DNA of 64,000 nt from Sandaracinaceae bacterium (GCA_020633195.1 JACKEC010000015.1:744001-808000), one strand, 5' to 3'. Shown: positions 25,358-35,860, counted from the stretch's first letter. Translations and numbers: made by a program. Notes: generated by a model not told the origin, from the letters alone.

Positions 25358-28114
25358 TCAGTCTTCGCCCATGAGGTCGTCGAAGGCGGCGTCGATGTCG
25401 TCCTGGGCCATCGTCGGGGCCTGGACGGAGACGGGGCTCTGCGGCTTGGCGAGGGCGTCGATGCGACCCTCGACGTCGCGGAAGCCGGGGTCGCGCTTCT
25501 GGACCTTCTGGTAGTAGTACAGGGCCTCTTTGGGGTCGTGCAGGAGCTCGTAGGCGCGGCCGAGCTCGAAGTAGAGGCCGAGCTCTTCGCGGTCGGTCTT
25601 GGACTCGGCGTAGAGGCCCTTCTTGAAGTGGGTGATCGCCTCGGCGATCTCGCCCTTCTCGATGTGGCAGAGGCCGATCATCGTCTGCGCGATGCAGATG
25701 CGCGAGACGTTGGTCAGGCAGAGCTTGAACTCGCCGACGGCGTCGTCGAGGAGGCCCATCTCCTTGTAGGCGATGCCGAGGTCGAAGTGGGTCTCGGTGT
25801 CCTCGGCGCCGACCTGCTCCTCGACGCCCTTCTTGAACTGGGCGAAGACCTGCTCGACGTCGAGGACGTCGCGGCCCGCCTGGGTGTCGTCGACCTCCTC
25901 GAACTCTTCGGCCAGCTTCTCGGCCAGCTCGAAGCTCTGGTCGACGAGCATCTCCTGCGAGGCCTTCGCGACCGCGGCGTTGTTCGCCGCGTTCTGCGCC
26001 GCGAACTCGACCTCGCGCAGCTTGTCCCGGATCAGCGGGTGGTTCGGGTGCGTGTTCAACGCGTCGTGCAGCATGCCGCGCGCCTCGTCGATGAGGCCCT
26101 GCGCCATGAAGAAGTCCGCCTCGTCCAGGGTCTCCTCGACCTCGCCGGGCGGCATCGAGAGGCGCTGGCTCGCCTCGGCCTTCGCCTGCGCGGGCGTGCT
26201 CGGCCGCAGCGGGACGTCCTCGAACTCCTCCGGCGACATCGGCGCCAGCGGGTCCTGCAAGCTCGGCGGCGGGACGACGAGGCCGACCGGGGGCAGCTCG
26301 GCGCTCGCCGGCGGGGGCACGGCGTCGCGCGTCGGCGGCGGATCCTCGTAGGGCGCGGCGTCGGTCGCGGTGGCCGGCGCGAGCGGCGCCGAGGCCAGGG
26401 TCTCGATCGGCTCGGCGTCGATGAGCTCGAGGGTCTCCGCCGGGGGCTCGGCCTCCCCGGGGTGGGTCATGTCGAGGCCGGCGTCCTCGTCGTCGAGGAA
26501 GAAGACCTCGTCGTCGTCCGGGCCGGGGATCATCGCGGGCGCGAGGTCCTCGGCGGTCGCGGTCATCGCGCGCGAGGGCGGCGGCGGGACGGAGGCGCCG
26601 ACCTCCTCGAGGCGCTCGCGGGCCTCGGCGTGGTTCGGGTCGATGTCGAGGACCTGCCGCAGGTAGAGGACCGACGCGGCCGACTGCTCCTCGGACAGCA
26701 CGTCCGCGAGGGTCAGCAGCTGCTCGATCGCGTCCTCGATCCGACCGGACTCGAGGAACAGGTCCTTGAGCCGCTCGCGCGCCTCGACGTGCATCGGATC
26801 GATCTCGAGGACCGCCGAGAGCTGCTCGATGACCTTCTGCTTGAGGCCGTAGCGGAGGAAGACGTCGCACTCGGTCAGCAGGCGAGCGATCTGCGCCTCG
26901 CGCTGCACGTCCGCCGAGACGTGGCCGTCGTCGGGCAGGAGCTCGTCGACGTCCTCGATGACCGCCTCGTCGATGACGTCGTCGGCGATGACCTCGACCT
27001 GCTCGAGCTCGTCCTCCTCCTCCTCCTCGACGATGAGGATCTCGTCCTCGTCCTCCGGCTCCTCGTCGAGCAGCTCCATCTCGTCGACTTCGTCGACCAT
27101 GTGGACCTCTTCGATGAGGTCCGGCTCTTCGACGGGAGCTGCGCGCCGCGCGCCCGTCGGCTCGATGAGCGCGCTCGCCGGGGGCTGGATGTCGCGCCGC
27201 ACCGCGCTGCCGCCGCCGGCGTACTGCGCCAGCGCCTGACGCGCCTCGCGGTCGCCCGGGTCGAGCTCGAGGATCCGACGCAGCGTGGTCGCGCGCTCCT
27301 CGGCGCGGTTCGCCTCGTGGTGGATGCGCGCCACCTCTTTGTAGACGCTGATCGTCTTGGGCAGCTGGCCGAGCTGGTGGAACGCCTCGGCGAGGAGCTC
27401 GAGCGTCGCGATGTCCTTCGGATCCGCCTTGAAGCAGAGCTGCAGCTTGCTCAGCGCGCGCTTCGGGTCGCCGCGCTCGAGGTAGATGTGCGCGAGCTCC
27501 CGCGCGCGCTCGAGGTCGTCGGGCCGGTGGTAGAGGAGGCGCTCGGCGACCTTGATGTAGTCGTCCATGCGGCCCTGCTCCTTGAGCAGGCGCGCGCCTT
27601 CTTCGAACTCCTCGGCCGCCTCCTTGGTGCGCCCCGCCTTCGACAGCGCCTCGGCGGCCTTGATGCGGACCGGGATGTTCTCCGGGTCCAGCGCCGTCAT
27701 CTTGAGCAGCGTGTCGAGCGCCTTGTCGATGTTGCCCGACCGCGCGTAGGACGCCGCGACGTGCTCGTACGTGGCCAGCGCGTCGCTGACCAGGTGGAGC
27801 ATCTCGTACATCTCGCCGAGCCCGAGCTGGATGTCGAGCCGCGTGGGGTCGAGCTTGAGGATCTGCTTGTAGACGGCGACGGCCTTCAGGAAGAAGCCCT
27901 GGTCGCCGTAGGTCGTCGCGACCCGCGAGTAGGTCGAGATCGCCTCCGACTTGGCGCCCTTGCGCGTGTACAGATCACCGATCTTGAGCCACGTACGGAC
28001 GTCGTCGGGGTCCTCACGGACGATCTTCCGGAGTTCCGCGATCGCCTTGTCGTAGTTGCCCTTTCCCAGTTGCTTCTGGGCGGCCTCGAGGACCTTGGTG
28101 CGATCGACGCTCAC
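25358..28114 (-). CDS. Large TPR protein with acidic and Pro-rich linkers
   Basis: A 918-aa soluble protein without signal peptide. TPR repeats cover about residues 1-310 (AIAELRKIVREDPDDVRTWLKIGDLY and successive 34-residue units), followed by a very acidic linker (about 320-410; EPEDEDEILIVEEEEEDELE), further TPRs at about 420-530, a Pro/Ala-rich linker, and a C-terminal TPR block (about 690-890; AVGEFKLCLTNVSRICIAQT). It likely scaffolds a multiprotein assembly. It is the last gene of the minus-strand operon, 112 bp after accC with a strong hairpin in between. Confidence 0.85.
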   Translation of the reverse strand: MSVDRTKVLEAAQKQLGKGNYDKAIAELRKIVREDPDDVRTWLKIGDLYTRKGAKSEAISTYSRVATTYGDQGFFLKAVAVYKQILKLDPTRLDIQLGLGEMYEMLHLVSDALATYEHVAASYARSGNIDKALDTLLKMTALDPENIPVRIKAAEALSKAGRTKEAAEEFEEGARLLKEQGRMDDYIKVAERLLYHRPDDLERARELAHIYLERGDPKRALSKLQLCFKADPKDIATLELLAEAFHQLGQLPKTISVYKEVARIHHEANRAEERATTLRRILELDPGDREARQALAQYAGGGSAVRRDIQPPASALIEPTGARRAAPVEEPDLIEEVHMVDEVDEMELLDEEPEDEDEILIVEEEEEDELEQVEVIADDVIDEAVIEDVDELLPDDGHVSADVQREAQIARLLTECDVFLRYGLKQKVIEQLSAVLEIDPMHVEARERLKDLFLESGRIEDAIEQLLTLADVLSEEQSAASVLYLRQVLDIDPNHAEARERLEEVGASVPPPPSRAMTATAEDLAPAMIPGPDDDEVFFLDDEDAGLDMTHPGEAEPPAETLELIDAEPIETLASAPLAPATATDAAPYEDPPPTRDAVPPPASAELPPVGLVVPPPSLQDPLAPMSPEEFEDVPLRPSTPAQAKAEASQRLSMPPGEVEETLDEADFFMAQGLIDEARGMLHDALNTHPNHPLIRDKLREVEFAAQNAANNAAVAKASQEMLVDQSFELAEKLAEEFEEVDDTQAGRDVLDVEQVFAQFKKGVEEQVGAEDTETHFDLGIAYKEMGLLDDAVGEFKLCLTNVSRICIAQTMIGLCHIEKGEIAEAITHFKKGLYAESKTDREELGLYFELGRAYELLHDPKEALYYYQKVQKRDPGFRDVEGRIDALAKPQSPVSVQAPTMAQDDIDAAFDDLMGED

Positions 28115-28151
28115 GTGGCGGCGGTGGGCGCGGCCCGCCCTCCTTCAGTCA

Positions 28152-28182
28152 CCATCGAGGGTACACGCGTACCCTCCGATGG
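28152..28182 (-). promoter_or_regulatory. Strong hairpin between accC and the TPR gene
   Basis: CCATC-GAGGGTAC and GTACCCTC-GATGG pair with a single bulged C and the loop ACGC. There is no T-run after it. It may be a partial terminator or RNA-processing site that sets TPR gene expression apart from accBC. Confidence 0.55.
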
Positions 28183-28226
28183 GTCTCGGGTCAGGGGGCG
28201 AGTGTACGAGCGCTCCGCGATTTGGG

Positions 28227-29576
<1,350 letters not shown>

Positions 29577-29577
29577 G

Positions 29578-30063
29578 TCAGCTCTTCTTGACTTTGAACA
29601 GCTTGTCGCCGAACTCGACGGGCTTGCCGTTCTCGACCATCACCTCGATCACGGTCCCCGCGATCTCGGACTCGATCTCGTTCATGAGCTTCATCGCCTC
29701 GACGATGCAGAGCACCGAGCCGGGCGAGATCGCCTGGCCGACGTCGGTGAAGGCCGCGGAGTCGGGCGAAGGCGAGCGGTAGAAGGTGCCGACGAAGGGC
29801 GAGGTGACGAACACCACGTTCTCGTCGTCCGCCGGGATCGCCGGAGCCGCGGCGTGCGCGTGCTCGATCGGGGGCGGGGGGAACGAGCCCGGCGGCATGC
29901 TGGGCGAGCCCTGCTGCATCATCGTCGGGGTGGCGAACGAGGCCTCGTCGGAGCCGCGGCGCAGCATGATCCGCTGCTCCGGGCCCTCGAGCTCGAGCTC
30001 GGTGACGCCGAGCTGCTTCATGGCCTTCATCAGCTCGCGCAATTGCTTGATGTCGATGTCCAT
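29578..30063 (-). CDS. accB: Biotin carboxyl carrier protein of acetyl-CoA carboxylase
   Basis: A 161-aa protein from ATG 30063 (MDIDIKQLRELM). A Pro/Ala linker of about residues 50-85 is followed by the biotinyl domain with EAMKLMNEIE, in which the Lys is biotinylated. It carries carboxybiotin between AccC and the carboxyltransferase. The start is 2 bp from the aroQ stop. The frame that continues upstream to 30342 is antisense to aroQ and not used. Confidence 0.96.
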   Translation of the reverse strand: MDIDIKQLRELMKAMKQLGVTELELEGPEQRIMLRRGSDEASFATPTMMQQGSPSMPPGSFPPPPIEHAHAAAPAIPADDENVVFVTSPFVGTFYRSPSPDSAAFTDVGQAISPGSVLCIVEAMKLMNEIESEIAGTVIEVMVENGKPVEFGDKLFKVKKS

Positions 30064-30065
30064 CC

Positions 30066-30530
30066 TCAGCCGTTTCCTCTGGGCATCCGGAGATAGTCGA
30101 TGAGGCCCCGCAAGCCAAGCGCATAACTGTTCGGCCCGAACCCCAGGACGACCCCGACGCAGACCGCGGCGATCATCGACCGGTGCCGAAAGGGCTCGCG
30201 GGCGTGGACGTTCGAGAGGTGGACCTCGATGCAGGGCTTCTCGGCGGCGCTGATCGCGTCGCGGATCGCCACGGAAGTGTGGGTGTAGCCGGCCGCGTTC
30301 AGGAGAATTCCATCCCAGTCCTGGCGCGCCTCCTGGATCCACTCGACGAGCTGGCCCTCGTGGTTGCTCTGCCGGCTGGCCACCAGCGCCCCGAGCTCGA
30401 AGCCCAGGGACGACAGGTCCGCCTCGATCGTGTCGAGGTCGGCGGAGCCGTAGATCTCCGGCTCTCGCTCACCGAGCAGGTTCAGGTTGGGCCCGTGAAG
30501 GACCAGGATGCGCAAGAGCGTCTGGGCCAT
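30066..30530 (-). CDS. aroQ: Type II 3-dehydroquinate dehydratase
   Basis: A 154-aa protein, normal for the type II family. It has HGPNLNLLGEREPEIYG, SNHEGQLVEWIQ, NAAGYTHTSVAIRDA and IEVHLSNVHAREPFRHRS, covering the catalytic Tyr, His and Arg residues. It performs the third step of the shikimate pathway (dehydroquinate to dehydroshikimate). It lies 13 bp after the Roadblock gene and 2 bp before accB. AroQ next to AccBC is a common bacterial gene order. Confidence 0.96.
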   Translation of the reverse strand: MAQTLLRILVLHGPNLNLLGEREPEIYGSADLDTIEADLSSLGFELGALVASRQSNHEGQLVEWIQEARQDWDGILLNAAGYTHTSVAIRDAISAAEKPCIEVHLSNVHAREPFRHRSMIAAVCVGVVLGFGPNSYALGLRGLIDYLRMPRGNG

Positions 30531-30543
30531 CGCGGGAGCCGGC

Positions 30544-30909
30544 TCAGGTCAGCTCACCGACGAGCTTGCTGCTGGCCGTGCGCAACAGGAAGCGGGCCTT
30601 GCCGAAGTTGCCCTGCGGCAGGAGCGTCATGGCCACGAAGTACTCCTCGTTGACCACGCGCATGACCGTCGTCATGTGCTCGGCCCGGATCGAGATCTCC
30701 TCGGCCGTCCCCGCCTCGAGCAGCTCGGAGGCCTTGCGGATGTCCTTGAGGATGACGCTGAACTCCATCCCCACGGTCTCCACGTCGACCGGCGGCGTCG
30801 CCGCCTCGCGGACGTAGTGGTCGACGGGGATGCCGTCGAAGCCCATCAGGAGCCCTGCGACTCCTCCCTCGGTTCGATCGACGACGTCTTGAAGAACCTC
30901 TTTGAACAT
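30544..30909 (-). CDS. Roadblock/LC7 (MglB-like) domain protein
   Basis: A 121-aa single-domain cytosolic protein. The pattern LQDVVDRTEGGVAGLLMGFDGIPVDHYV opens the Roadblock fold, and HMTTVMRVVNEEYFVAMTLLPQGNFGKARFLLR closes it. Such proteins act as partners or GAPs of small Ras-like GTPases of the MglA type in polarity and motility. No GTPase gene is adjacent here. It is part of the accBC operon, between a 48-aa membrane protein and aroQ. Confidence 0.85.
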   Translation of the reverse strand: MFKEVLQDVVDRTEGGVAGLLMGFDGIPVDHYVREAATPPVDVETVGMEFSVILKDIRKASELLEAGTAEEISIRAEHMTTVMRVVNEEYFVAMTLLPQGNFGKARFLLRTASSKLVGELT

Positions 30910-30952
30910 CCCGCCTCCGCCGTGGCGATCACTCCACGGACGGCGGCGCGGG

Positions 30953-31099
30953 TCAAGTTTGCTCTTTGGGGAGGTCGGGCTTGGAGTCCGAGCGACGCTG
31001 GCGGTGGGAGCGCCGCTCGACGTCGTCGAAGCGCTTCACGACCACCAGCGCGAGGGCGCCGGCCGACAGGAACAAGATCCAGAACGGCCAGGTCGCCAC
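30953..31099 (-). CDS. 48-aa single-span membrane protein
   Basis: A GTG-started frame encodes ATWPFWILFLSAGALALVVV, one membrane helix, followed by a basic tail (KRFDDVERRSHRQRRSD) ending KPDLPKEQT. It fits exactly between the AgmX-like gene (14 bp upstream) and the Roadblock gene (43 bp downstream) on the operon strand, with high GC at third positions. It is too short for most gene callers. Function unknown; it could anchor a partner at the inner membrane. Confidence 0.65.
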   Translation of the reverse strand: MATWPFWILFLSAGALALVVVKRFDDVERRSHRQRRSDSKPDLPKEQT

Positions 31100-31112
31100 G
31101 CGCCGACGCCCC

Positions 31113-32546
31113 TCAGAACTGGACCGGGTAGGTCACGACGAGGCGAGGCTGGCTGAACGCCGGCACCTGCGCCTGCCGCGCGACGCGGGCCACGCACGAG
31201 CGCTGCGGCGGGCTGCCGAAGTCGTTGGGCACGACCGCCGAGGTCGCGCGGCCGCTCGAGACGAACGTGAAGCGGATGTTCGCCACGTGGCCGTTCAGGT
31301 CCGGCGCGCACTGCTGGAGCTGCCCGCGGATGTTCTGGATCGCGGTCGCCACGTCTTCGCGGCTGGGGGTCGCGGGCACGTTGCCCGTCGGCGCCACGGG
31401 GCGCGGGGGGCGCGTGGTCGGCTCGGCCGCGATGACGGGGCCGTCGTCGACCGGGCGCGAGGGCGCGACTGGCTCCGGGCGCGGCGTCGGCCGAGCCGCC
31501 ACCGGCTCTTGCCGCGGGCGCGGCGTGAAGGGGCGGGCCACGTTGCGCGGCTCGGGCCGCGGCTCGGGTCGCGTCGGCTCGGCGCGAGCGACGACCACCG
31601 GCTCCTCGGCGACCTCCTCGGGCTCGTCGGCCACGGTGTCCTCGACCGCGTCCTCGGCGGTGTCCTCCGCCGTGTCCTCCGCGGCGAGCTCGTCCTGGGC
31701 GACCTCGTCGTCGGCCAGGTCGTCGGCGGTGTCGTCGGCCAGGTCGTCGACCGGGTCCTCGGCCACCGGGGCGCGATCGGCCAGGCCCGGGGTGGGGGCC
31801 GTGGTCGCGTCCGGCCACATCAGGAACGCCACGAGCGCGACGACCGCCGCGCCGACGGCGAAGCCGATCCCGCCCGACTTGGCGTCGAACCCGCTGGCCG
31901 CGGCGGCGGCCGGCTTCTCCTCGAGCACCGGCTCGTCGAAGGGGTTGCGCAGATCCACCGGGGGCGGGGGCAGCGACGAGGGCAGCCGGGGCTCCGGCGG
32001 GAGCTCCGGGATCGTGTAGTCGGGGACGCTGCCCTCGAGGAGCCGCGGCGGGGCGAGGCTGTCGCGGGACGGCCCCGCGGCGTCGGGGCTGTCCGCCGGG
32101 ACGGGATCGCGCTTCGCCTCCGTCGGGATCGGCGGGAGCTTCGGGAGCGGCGGGGGCGTCGTCGGCTCGACCTTGAAGGCGACCGAGGGCTCGACCTCCT
32201 CGGGCTTGGAGAACACCGCGGCGCGCGCGCTGACCTCGGCGGCCTCGAGCGCCGGCAGCAGCGTGCTGTCGGAGAGCGGCTCCGGATCGGACGGCGGCGC
32301 CGGCGGCACCAGCTTCATCTTGGGCCGCGGGATCGGCGGGAGCCCCGCGCTCGGGATCTTCGGCACCGGCAGCCGCCCCTTCGGGGGAGGCGGCGGCGCC
32401 GGGTGACCGACGAGCGTCTGCTTACCCTTCGTCGCCTTGGGCGGGGGCATCGCCGGGGGTCGGTCGGACCACAGACCCTTCGGTGCGCTCGGCTCAGGCT
32501 CGCCGTCTGCCTTGGTCAAGATTCGTTCCCCCGAAGCTGCGCTCAT
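31113..32546 (-). CDS. AgmX/TonB-C-like membrane protein with Pro-rich arms
   Basis: A 477-aa protein. The long cytosolic part is Pro-rich (KGRLPVPKIPSAGLPPIPRPK). A single membrane helix lies at about residue 232 (GFAVGAAVVALVAFLMW). An Asp/Glu/Ala-rich periplasmic repeat follows (DLADDTADDLADDEVAQDEL), then a Pro/Arg-rich stretch. The C-terminal domain of about 90 aa (IQNIRGQLQQCAPDLNG...CVARVARQAQVPAFSQP...VTYPVQF) has the AgmX/PglI or TonB-C layout with a conserved Cys pair. It probably spans the periplasm, as such proteins do in gliding machineries; inference. It is the first gene of the operon. Confidence 0.75.
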   Translation of the reverse strand: MSAASGERILTKADGEPEPSAPKGLWSDRPPAMPPPKATKGKQTLVGHPAPPPPPKGRLPVPKIPSAGLPPIPRPKMKLVPPAPPSDPEPLSDSTLLPALEAAEVSARAAVFSKPEEVEPSVAFKVEPTTPPPLPKLPPIPTEAKRDPVPADSPDAAGPSRDSLAPPRLLEGSVPDYTIPELPPEPRLPSSLPPPPVDLRNPFDEPVLEEKPAAAAASGFDAKSGGIGFAVGAAVVALVAFLMWPDATTAPTPGLADRAPVAEDPVDDLADDTADDLADDEVAQDELAAEDTAEDTAEDAVEDTVADEPEEVAEEPVVVARAEPTRPEPRPEPRNVARPFTPRPRQEPVAARPTPRPEPVAPSRPVDDGPVIAAEPTTRPPRPVAPTGNVPATPSREDVATAIQNIRGQLQQCAPDLNGHVANIRFTFVSSGRATSAVVPNDFGSPPQRSCVARVARQAQVPAFSQPRLVVTYPVQF

Positions 32547-32619
32547 GATCCGTCCCGTCGATGTGGAAAGCCAGTTCGGGGACGAACCTGCGCATCAGGT
32601 AAGCAAGGATCAACGCTGA

Positions 32620-32660
32620 AATCCAATATGTATACAAAGGGTAACTCATAGCGCATCTGC
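32620..32660 (-). promoter_or_regulatory. AT-rich candidate promoter for the AgmX-accBC operon
   Basis: The minus strand carries TTTGTATACATATTGGA, with TATACAT (32628-32634) as a possible -10 preceded by TG one base upstream. It is by far the most AT-rich spot nearby and lies about 80 bp before the operon's first ATG. No strong -35 is visible. Confidence 0.35.
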
Positions 32661-32679
32661 GCCAGGGAGCCCGTCGACG

Positions 32680-33351
32680 CTACGGCCCCGCGCCCGCGTC
32701 GTCCGGGACCCCCGAATCGCCCACCGATCCCACGCACCCCGAGCTGAGCGCGCAGTGCTGCCCGGCGCCGCAGAGTGACTCGTCGGCCGCGAGGAGGCAT
32801 CGCCCATCGGCGCAGCGCCCGAGCGCGCACTCGATCCCCCCGTTGGAGCAGTCCGAGTCGCGCGAGCAGGGCGGCGGTGGGCAAGTCCCCGGCGACTCCG
32901 GCGTGCAGCTGCGCGGCACGCAGGCTCCGCCCACGCACTCCGTCTCGTTGGCGGCGCCCGCGACCCCCGGGCAGGTGACCCCCTGGCAGTCGCGCGTGAC
33001 CAGCACCGTCAGTACCGCCGCGCCCCCGTTGGGGATCCGCGCGATCGCGTGGCGGTCGGCGAGCACCACCTCGCCGGCCATCACCCGGACCCGGACCACC
33101 GGGTCGGCCCCGAGCACCCCTTCGAACACCGCCACCTCGCGGCCCGCGAGGTAGCTCGAGTGCTCGGCCGTCAGCGCCCGGACCGTCTGCTCCCCGTCGG
33201 ACGCCGTCGGCGACCCCTCGAGGCTCGTCCGCACCTCGGTGAACTCGAACCCCGGCTGCAGGTCCGACTTGACCCGCACCACCAGGTCGCCCCGGCTGGT
33301 CCCCGAGTCGCAGCCCACGAGGAGGAGGAGGAAGGCGAGGGCGAGGCGCAT
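32680..33351 (-). CDS. Cys-rich lipoprotein
   Basis: A 223-aa protein. MRLALAFLLLLVGC is a lipoprotein signal with Cys14. A beta-rich domain follows (LVVRVKSDLQPGFEF...VVRVRVMAGEVV), then a Cys-rich C-terminal third (CVGGACVPRSC, CSRDSDCSNGGIEC, CGAGQHCALSSGC). It is typical of myxobacterial surface lipoproteins; function unknown. It is separated from the upstream operon by about 130 bp and faces the same way. Confidence 0.85.
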   Translation of the reverse strand: MRLALAFLLLLVGCDSGTSRGDLVVRVKSDLQPGFEFTEVRTSLEGSPTASDGEQTVRALTAEHSSYLAGREVAVFEGVLGADPVVRVRVMAGEVVLADRHAIARIPNGGAAVLTVLVTRDCQGVTCPGVAGAANETECVGGACVPRSCTPESPGTCPPPPCSRDSDCSNGGIECALGRCADGRCLLAADESLCGAGQHCALSSGCVGSVGDSGVPDDAGAGP

Positions 33352-33372
33352 GCCCTCATGGTAGCCGACCTC

Positions 33373-33576
33373 TCAGTCACAATGCGTCGGCTGACACTCG
33401 CAGCCGCACCCGCGGTCGCGGTGGCAGTGACACTCCCCCGTGCGGCGGTTGAAGTGACAACCGCACCGGTTGAGCCCGCCCCCGTGCGCGTGCGCCGCCG
33501 GGGCGAGCGAGAACCCGACGCCGAGCGCGGTCGCGATGGCGAGCGCGGTCGCGAGGAGGATCTGCTTGGTGGTCAT
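33373..33576 (-). CDS. Small secreted YHYH-type His/Cys-rich protein
   Basis: A 67-aa protein from ATG 33576, preceded by GGTGAGGG; a GTG at 33585 is an alternative. The signal peptide TTKQILLATALAIATALG... ends near AHAHG. The mature part CGCHFNRRTGECHCHRDRGCGC matches the 'GCH.n..TG.yHCH' motif of small YHYH proteins, which may bind metal. It lies 21 bp before the lipoprotein gene on the same strand. Confidence 0.7.
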   Translation of the reverse strand: MTTKQILLATALAIATALGVGFSLAPAAHAHGGGLNRCGCHFNRRTGECHCHRDRGCGCECQPTHCD

Positions 33577-33730
33577 CGCCCTCACCGTGCACGCCCTCCT
33601 CTGCGAACGTCGAGCAGAAGCGACCGGTGCGCTGTCAACCTGGCTTTACACATGCAACGAATTCGAAGAAAGGACCTCTCGCCCGAAACCGGCTGAGGCA
33701 GGCTCCGATGAGCCGCGGCAGGAGGGTGAG

Positions 33731-34576
33731 ATGAATACAGACATTCGGCCGTGGATCATCGTGCTGGGGATCGGGCTCGCGGGCTGCGCGATGGACGAGC
33801 GACTGCCGACCGAGCTCGGCGGCGCATGCGGCCTCGACACCCAGTGCGCCTCGGGTCAGTGCGGCCACCTCGACGGCAGGTCCTTTTGCACCGAGGAGTG
33901 CGTCGACGCGTCCGGGTGCTCGGCGGAGGCGGGCCTCCCCCTGTGCCGCCCCGAGGGCTTCTGCGCCCCGGCCTGCCGCGAGGGCGAGCTCTCCGGCACG
34001 GGAGCCACCGCGCTCCTCTGCCGCGGCGGCGCCTTCGTCGCGTGCAGCGACCAGGACCCCGCCACCGCGTGCGCCGCGTGCGGCTGCGAGCCCTTCGGCG
34101 GCGGCATGTGCACGAGCACCGGCTGCGAGCTCCCGCGCGCCGACGGCGAGGCCTGCACCACCGACCTCCAGTGCGCCTCGCGCGCCTGCTACCGCGACAC
34201 CAACGTCTGCGGCGCCCCGCGCCCGATGGGCGAGCCGTGCACCGTCGACGCCGAGTGCGCCACCTCCAACTGCAGCGCCGACGGCGCCGCCGGCGTGACC
34301 GGCGTCTGCAACCAGGCCCTGGGCACCACCTGCACCCGAAGCACCACCACCTGCACGCGTTGCATCGGCGCCTCGACCCTGAGCGACGGCATCTGCTCCC
34401 GCCGCCGCTGCGACCCCGAGCGAGCCCCGACTTGCCCGCGCGTCAGCCGACGCACGTGGACGTGCGACCGAACCGTCGACGGTGATCACCGCTGCTTCGA
34501 GACCTGCGACTACGAGGCGTCCTATTGGTGCCTGGAGGACTCGGACTACTGTCACATGGACGGGTACTGCTATTGA
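33731..34576 (+). CDS. Cys-rich lipoprotein
   Basis: A 281-aa protein. ATG 33731 has GGAGGGTGAG directly before it. MNTDIRPWIIVLGIGLAGC gives the lipobox Cys19. Around 30 cysteines follow in repeated units of the form C..d.qCASG.C (GLDTQCASGQCGHLDGRSFC, TTDLQCASRACYRDTNVC, TVDAECATSNC). It is the myxobacterial disulfide-rich surface lipoprotein type. It ends 8 bp before the next gene. Confidence 0.85.
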   Translation: MNTDIRPWIIVLGIGLAGCAMDERLPTELGGACGLDTQCASGQCGHLDGRSFCTEECVDASGCSAEAGLPLCRPEGFCAPACREGELSGTGATALLCRGGAFVACSDQDPATACAACGCEPFGGGMCTSTGCELPRADGEACTTDLQCASRACYRDTNVCGAPRPMGEPCTVDAECATSNCSADGAAGVTGVCNQALGTTCTRSTTTCTRCIGASTLSDGICSRRRCDPERAPTCPRVSRRTWTCDRTVDGDHRCFETCDYEASYWCLEDSDYCHMDGYCY

Positions 34577-34584
34577 GTGGGGGC

Positions 34585-35787
34585 GTGACCCGCAATTCCG
34601 TGAGGTGCCTGGCGGCCGTGTGCTTCGGGATCGCTTCGTTGGCCTGCGCGGCATCTCCGAGCGCGCGGCCTCGAGCCGTTCCGCAGGATCCTCCGAGCCC
34701 GACCGCCGATCCAGACATCGAGCAGCCGGGCGACGCCGCCATCCTCGCGCGCCTCGGCGAGTGGGCGATGTCGGACGAGATCCTGGAGGCACGCTTCCCC
34801 GGTCGGCGACTCGAGCCCGCCGACGCCGTGCCGCTCGCTGCGATCGTCAAGCGCTTCCGGCGCGCGATCCTGGCTCGCGACGGAGAGGCCGCCGCGCGAG
34901 AGCTCTCCGAGGACTCTCTGCTGTACTGGGACGACGTACGTCGCTCGACCGTCATCGCGGGCCCGCCCGACAGCGTCTCTTCGCGCGTGCACACCGCGCT
35001 GTCGCTCCGCTTCACCACCCCCGAGCAGCGCGCGCGGATGACCGGGCGCGCCCTGTTCGTGCTCGCCACCGACCAGGGCTGGTCAGTTCCCGACGAGCTC
35101 CGGTCCTCCTCGCTGAGCGCTCGCGTCGAGCAAGTCGCTCTCGGCCGCGAGTCCGCGACCGTCGTGCTCGAGGCCCAGCGAGATCGTTACGTCGTCCTCG
35201 ACTTCGCGGAGGAGCGGTGGCGTTTGCGCTTCAGCTCGCTGTTCAGCGACTTCGACATGCGCGCCATCGACCATGCGACCAACGCCGGGCTCTCCGAGGA
35301 GGAGCTCGTGACACAGGTCGCGGCAGCGATCGCGGCCCGCGTGACGGGTGGGCCGACGACCGGACCGGCGGTGCCTGCACCACCGCGTTCTCCGGGGACG
35401 CGGGCGTTGTTCCGAACGCGAGAGGAGCCGAGTGAGGGCGCGATGCTCCGGGAGGCCCTGCTGCGCGCGGTCCGTTCTCGACGACAGACGTGGCTCGCGT
35501 GCTTCGAGCCGATCCTCTGCGACGACCCCGAGCCGCCGCACGTTCTGGTGGGCTTCGACCTCGGGGCTGGAGGCGCGACGCGCCACGTGCGGGTCCTCTC
35601 GATCACGCGCCACGTGCGTGAGGGCGACAGGATCGTGGAGCGGGCGGGTGCGCTCGATGCGCCCCTGGGTCGGTGCCTCGTCTCCGTAGTCGAGGGACTT
35701 CGCGTTGCCCCCGAGCTCGCGAGCGATCGCCCGCTCCAGCTCCCTTTCGCGCCCGACCTCGTCGACTGCTCCGGCAGGCAGCGGTGA
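34585..35787 (+). CDS. Hypothetical lipoprotein
   Basis: About 400 aa from GTG 34585; the longer frame to 34525 overlaps the upstream gene. VTRNSVRCLAAVCFGIASLAC provides a lipobox (LACA). The body has an NTF2-like or calcium-channel-like feel (RAILARDGEAAARELSEDSLLYWDD...), then a separate C-terminal domain around WLACFEPILCDDPEPPHVLVGFDLG with LGRCLVSVVEGLRV, which recalls the AgmX-type Cys pair. No firm family assignment. Confidence 0.65.
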   Translation: MTRNSVRCLAAVCFGIASLACAASPSARPRAVPQDPPSPTADPDIEQPGDAAILARLGEWAMSDEILEARFPGRRLEPADAVPLAAIVKRFRRAILARDGEAAARELSEDSLLYWDDVRRSTVIAGPPDSVSSRVHTALSLRFTTPEQRARMTGRALFVLATDQGWSVPDELRSSSLSARVEQVALGRESATVVLEAQRDRYVVLDFAEERWRLRFSSLFSDFDMRAIDHATNAGLSEEELVTQVAAAIAARVTGGPTTGPAVPAPPRSPGTRALFRTREEPSEGAMLREALLRAVRSRRQTWLACFEPILCDDPEPPHVLVGFDLGAGGATRHVRVLSITRHVREGDRIVERAGALDAPLGRCLVSVVEGLRVAPELASDRPLQLPFAPDLVDCSGRQR

Positions 35788-35860
35788 GCCCTCACCGTGC
35801 GGTACGCCCGAGCGCGGACCGCGCTGGCCTGCCGCCGATCAGCCGGGCACGGGCGCGGTC

